Shown here: positions 60,511-64,000 of the stretch, in pieces
How the letters are laid out: each line of letters starts with the position of its first letter
Numbering within the stretch: the first letter of the stretch is position 1
Assembly (NCBI GenBank): GCA_947623455.1
Contig: OX392535.1
Span: 35,240,688 to 35,304,687, forward strand
Direction of reading: 5' to 3'
From: Mimachlamys varia
Taxonomy: Eukaryota; Mollusca; Bivalvia; Pectinida; Pectinidae
DNA: 64,000 nucleotides
The notes under the pieces: generated by a model
What the model was told of the DNA's origin: nothing
Databases searched by the model: none
The model's input: only the letters and a program-made list of their open reading frames with translations
Translations under genes and position numbers: made by a program

Positions 60511-62122
60511 ATGTAGAGGCATGTGTTGAGTGTATGTGGATGCCTGTGTTGAGTGTATGTGGATGCCTGTGTTGAGTGTATGTGGATGCATGTGTTGAGT
60601 GTATTGGGATGCCTGTGTTGAGTGTATGTGGATGCCTGTGTTGAGTGTATGTGGATGCCTGTGTTGAGTGTATGTGGATGCCTGTGTTGAGTGTATGTGG
60701 ATGCCTGTGTTGAGTGTATGTGGATGCCTGTGTTGAGTGTATGTGGATGTCTGTGTTGAGTGTATGTGGATGCCTGTGTTGAGTGTATGTGGATGCATGT
60801 GTTGAGTGTATGTGGATGCCTGTGTTGAGTGTATGTGGATGCCTGTGTTGAGTGTATGTGGATGCATGTGTTGAGTGTATGTGGATGCCTGTGTTGAGTG
60901 TATGTGGATGCCTGTGTTGAGTGTATGTGGATGCATGTGTTGAGTGTATGTGGATGCCTGTGTTGAGTGTATGTGGATGCCTGTGTTGAGTGTATGTGGA
61001 TGCCTGTGTTGAGTGTATGTGGATGCCTGTGTTGAGTGTATGTGGGTGCCTGTGTTGAGTGTATGTGGATGCCTGTGTTGAGTGTATGTGGATGCCTGTG
61101 TTGAGTGTATGTGGATGCCTGTGTTGAGTGTATGTGGATGCCTGTGTTGAGTGTATGTGGATGCCTGTGTTGAGTGTATGTGGATGCCTGTGTTGAGTGT
61201 ATGTGGATGCCTGTGTTGAGTGTATGTGGATGTCTGTGTTGAGCGTATGTGGATGCCTGTGTTGAGTGTATGTGGATGCCTGTGTTGAGTGTATGTGGAT
61301 GCCTGTGTTGAGTGTATGTGGATGCCTGTGTTGAGTGTATGTGGATGCATGTGTTGAGTGTATGTGGATGCATGTGTTGAGTGTATGTGGATGCATGTGT
61401 TGAGTGTATGTGGATGCCTGTGTTGAGTGTATGTGGATGCATGTGTTGAGTATATGTGGATGCATGTGTTGAGTGTATGTGGATGCCTGTGTTGAGTGTA
61501 TGTGGATGCCTGTGTTGAGTGTATGTGGATGCATGTGTTGAGTGTATGTGGATGCCTGTGTTGAGTGTATGTGGATGTCTGTGTTGAGTGTATGTGGATG
61601 TCTGTGTTGAGTGTATGTGGATGCCTGTGTTGAGTGTATGTGGATGTCTGTGTTGAGTGTATGTGGATGCCTGTGTTGAGTATATGTGGATGTCTGTGTT
61701 GAGTGTATGTGGATGCCTGTGTTGAGTGTATGGGGATGCATGTGTTGAGTGTATGTGGATGCATGTGTTGAGTATATGTGGATGCATGTGTTGAGTGTAT
61801 GTGGATGCCTGTGTTGAGTGTATGTGGATGCCTGTGTTGAGTGTATGTGGATGCATGTGTTGAGTGTATGTGGATGCCTGTGTTGAGTGTATGTGGATGT
61901 CTGTGTTGAGTGTATGTGGATGTCTGTGTTGAGTGTATGTGGATGCCTGTGTTGAGTGTATGTGGATGTCTGTGTTGAGTGTATGTGGATGCCTGTGTTG
62001 AGTGTATGGGGATGCCTGTGTTGAGTGTATGTGGATGCCTGTGTTGAGTGTATGTGGATGCCTGTGTTGAGTGTATGTGGATGCATGTGTTGAGTGTATG
62101 TGGATGTCTGTGTTGAGTGTAT
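60511..62122 (+). repeat. 23-bp minisatellite, ~70 copies
   Basis: The unit is GTGTTGAGTGTATGTGGATG plus three variable-context bases (CCT, CAT or TCT). The period is strictly 23 bp across 1.6 kb with few other substitutions. Because 23 is not a multiple of 3 and the minus-strand unit has no stop in any frame, ORFs of 432, 533 and 625 codons appear in all three minus frames. They are not genes. Confidence 0.95.
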
Positions 62123-63715
62123 TTTGGGAGCAGCAGTATGTTTGTGTAGTGGCTCTAGCGGTAGTTCGGATCCTTTGCCGACTGATACTCATAGTGCTAC
62201 CACACTGAATTAAACTGCCAAAGGCCCCCCAGCAGATCACCAAGCCGGTTACATTATACAGACAACGGGTGAACCAATATTGTTTTACTCCAGAATGCTG
62301 TGTGTCAAGCAGGGGGTAGTAACTACCATTGTTAGAGACTATAGTATATCACGGCTTGAAGACAGAACCTATAGCCTTCCTCACAGTGGCGAACTCTCAA
62401 CTTAACGCCTATAGTGAGGTATTAACAAGGGAGACATAAGGAAGGAGAATTTTTTTTTTTAAAGAATGGAAAAGATAATATCCCAGATTTAGTTGCCTCT
62501 AACGATCATGCAAGCAATGGGAGCAGGATGTGCAAATAGTATGCCCTACCTGCAGGAAAGATACTCAGGTGAGTACAAATATAAAATTTAGATCTATCGA
62601 TGAATAACAACTCGACAAAATGCTGATGTTTTGTTCTTCTAGAACAGATAGTTGATGCAAGGGGCAAAATGGTAAAAAAATGGCCTTAAATAATCAGAGA
62701 ATATTGAAGCGTCAACAAAACCATAATCCAAACTAAAACAATTAGGAAAACAATTTGAGTTACTCCTACCCCTTAATTTTTCAATAAGAAAAAAACGCAT
62801 TTTTCACAATATTTTGCAGATTTAACGCTTAATAAAAAAAATTCTGCTTATAAACTATTTCTAATATTTAGTTAATCAAGTTGATCACAAAGTGCAAAAA
62901 ATACACGGAAATACGCATTTTCAAAATGGCCACCGAATTGCTAACATTTTTTAATTCATGTGACTGAAACCCCAAAGGAACTAAATGATAACCAATGGGA
63001 AATGAAAAGTAAAGGATTGAAATTCAGATATGTATATGTATAAATAAACCGAAATAAAACATTCTAAACTGGAGCAAAAATGTCAAGATGCTGGTTATAA
63101 ATTGTGATGATAAATGAAAGATTAATTTGTAACACTACATCAGGAACTTGTTACAATTACCGTGAAAATTGCTTTTAATTTTGAAAAATGCAATAATATC
63201 ATTCATTAAATGTGGTAATTTGTACTGTTATTTGACAGGAAGATTTTCAAATGTCATTAAATACTTTAACATAACGTATCTCCTCCCCGTTACATATCGC
63301 GTATAGCGAATGTTTTCTGTCCACGAGGGACGAGATACCTTTATTTATGCAAGTGTGTCATTACCATGACGACAAGTGTTCTGATAAATTAGCAACTTTT
63401 GTAATTTTTTTCCTTAACGCTATGAATAACCCAGGGAATTATCAATAGATACAAATCAGAATATTTACACGTTTTGTTTGAATTTCCATGAGCAAGAAAT
63501 TGATATCACTTATTGCACAGAGGTTCGAAAGATGCAGACTTCTAAAGACTAAGAATAAGTATTATGGTTGTAATCTTGCCTCATTGAGATGCTTTTGTAT
63601 CCTGGTATGATATGAAGTTTGACGTTTTTAATATGCTAGTTAGTATGCCTACTTATTGTGAGCGGGAATAATGCCTCAGTTCTCCCTTCGAGGACGTAAA
63701 ATTTACATGGATGTA
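62123..63715. other. Repeat-fragment region
   Basis: 62270-62425 (TGTGTGTCAAGCAGGGGGTA ... GACAGAACCTATAGCCTTCC) resembles a decayed tRNA-derived or other short interspersed element, at low confidence. The rest is AT-rich with no gene. A CATAATCCAAACT fragment of R1 occurs near 62720. Confidence 0.35.
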
Positions 63716-63719
63716 ACCT

Positions 63720-64000
63720 AGATTTACAAAGCGAGTGTCGTCGATGAAGCAGAGGGCCCTTACATTTCCGGAAACCTGGGCTCATATATTTGTATGATAT
63801 GAAGATGGACGTTTTTGAGTATGCTCATTAGTATGATTACTTGTTGTGATTGACAATGAATCGGTACTCATTTCGAGGACTTGATGTTTACTTTGATGTG
63901 ACCACGATTTACATGGCGGATGTCGTCGATGAAGCAGAAGACGTTTTCTCTTCCGGAACACCTGGTCGTATTCTCTTGTACTTTTAGGACTCACACAACT
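63720..64000 (+). repeat. Dispersed repeat R1, two partial copies running off the window
   Basis: GTCGTCGATGAAGCAGA and TTCCGGAA(A/C)ACCTGG occur at 63737-63782 and again at 63923-63965. The window ends in AGGACTCACACAACT, the same word that begins the solitary array-unit copy at 42448. Confidence 0.7.

Noticed and set aside
60511..62122. CRISPR-like array
   Set aside because: Units are contiguous with no unique spacers, and the context is eukaryotic.
60366..62243. Minus-strand ORFs of 432-625 codons rich in His/Thr
   Set aside because: They arise because the 23-bp repeat has no stop in any minus frame. All three frames are open over the same bases and translate the same repeat.

Overview
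The window is eukaryotic: split genes with GT-AG introns, AT-rich non-coding DNA, many small palindromic elements, and no bacterial gene organisation. The gene content (a PTPN9/MEG2 orthologue, a discoidin-PAN-C-type-lectin protein and a secreted, cysteine-free repeat protein) and the repeats (non-autonomous elements with short CAGGTGA-type inverted ends and internal tandem repeats, resembling the bivalve 'pearl' type) suggest a mollusc, most likely a bivalve. That taxonomic call is an inference.

Layout. (1) 1-11.4 kb, + strand: the 3' eight coding exons of a PTPN9-like phosphatase (second half of the Sec14/CRAL-TRIO domain, a long charged linker, and a complete PTP catalytic domain). Its introns carry small inverted-repeat elements, a 323-bp tandem-repeat element, a hairpin, a 62-bp tandem repeat and a tRNA-derived SINE. 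(2) 11.4-17.7 kb: 3' UTR and flank with low-complexity TACATTTGTA sequence and a DNA-element-like sequence. (3) 17.7-32.3 kb: three head-to-tail ~4.9-kb units. The central 4,912-bp duplication is almost perfect and is nested in older, diverged copies. (4) 32.8-34.3 kb: a second internal-tandem-repeat element. (5) 34.5-39.9 kb, - strand: six phase-compatible exons encoding F5/8C, PAN and CTLD domains; the 5' end is not found with confidence. (6) 40-52.6 kb: gene-poor, with dispersed repeats, palindromes, an AC-rich microsatellite, and poly-C and poly-G tracts. (7) 52.7-58.9 kb, - strand: a nearly complete gene with TATA box, 5' UTR exon, signal-peptide exon, a 2.7-kb repeat exon, three further exons and a poly(A) signal. 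It encodes a secreted, proline-rich, cysteine-free protein of about 1,160-1,190 residues built from three repeat types. (8) 60.5-62.1 kb: a ~70-copy 23-bp minisatellite. (9) 62.1-64 kb: repeat fragments, with a dispersed repeat running off the window end.

The three genes do not look functionally linked: an intracellular membrane-trafficking phosphatase, and two extracellular proteins on the opposite strand. Exon borders were placed by eye from splice consensus, reading-frame phase and domain similarity. No database search was run.
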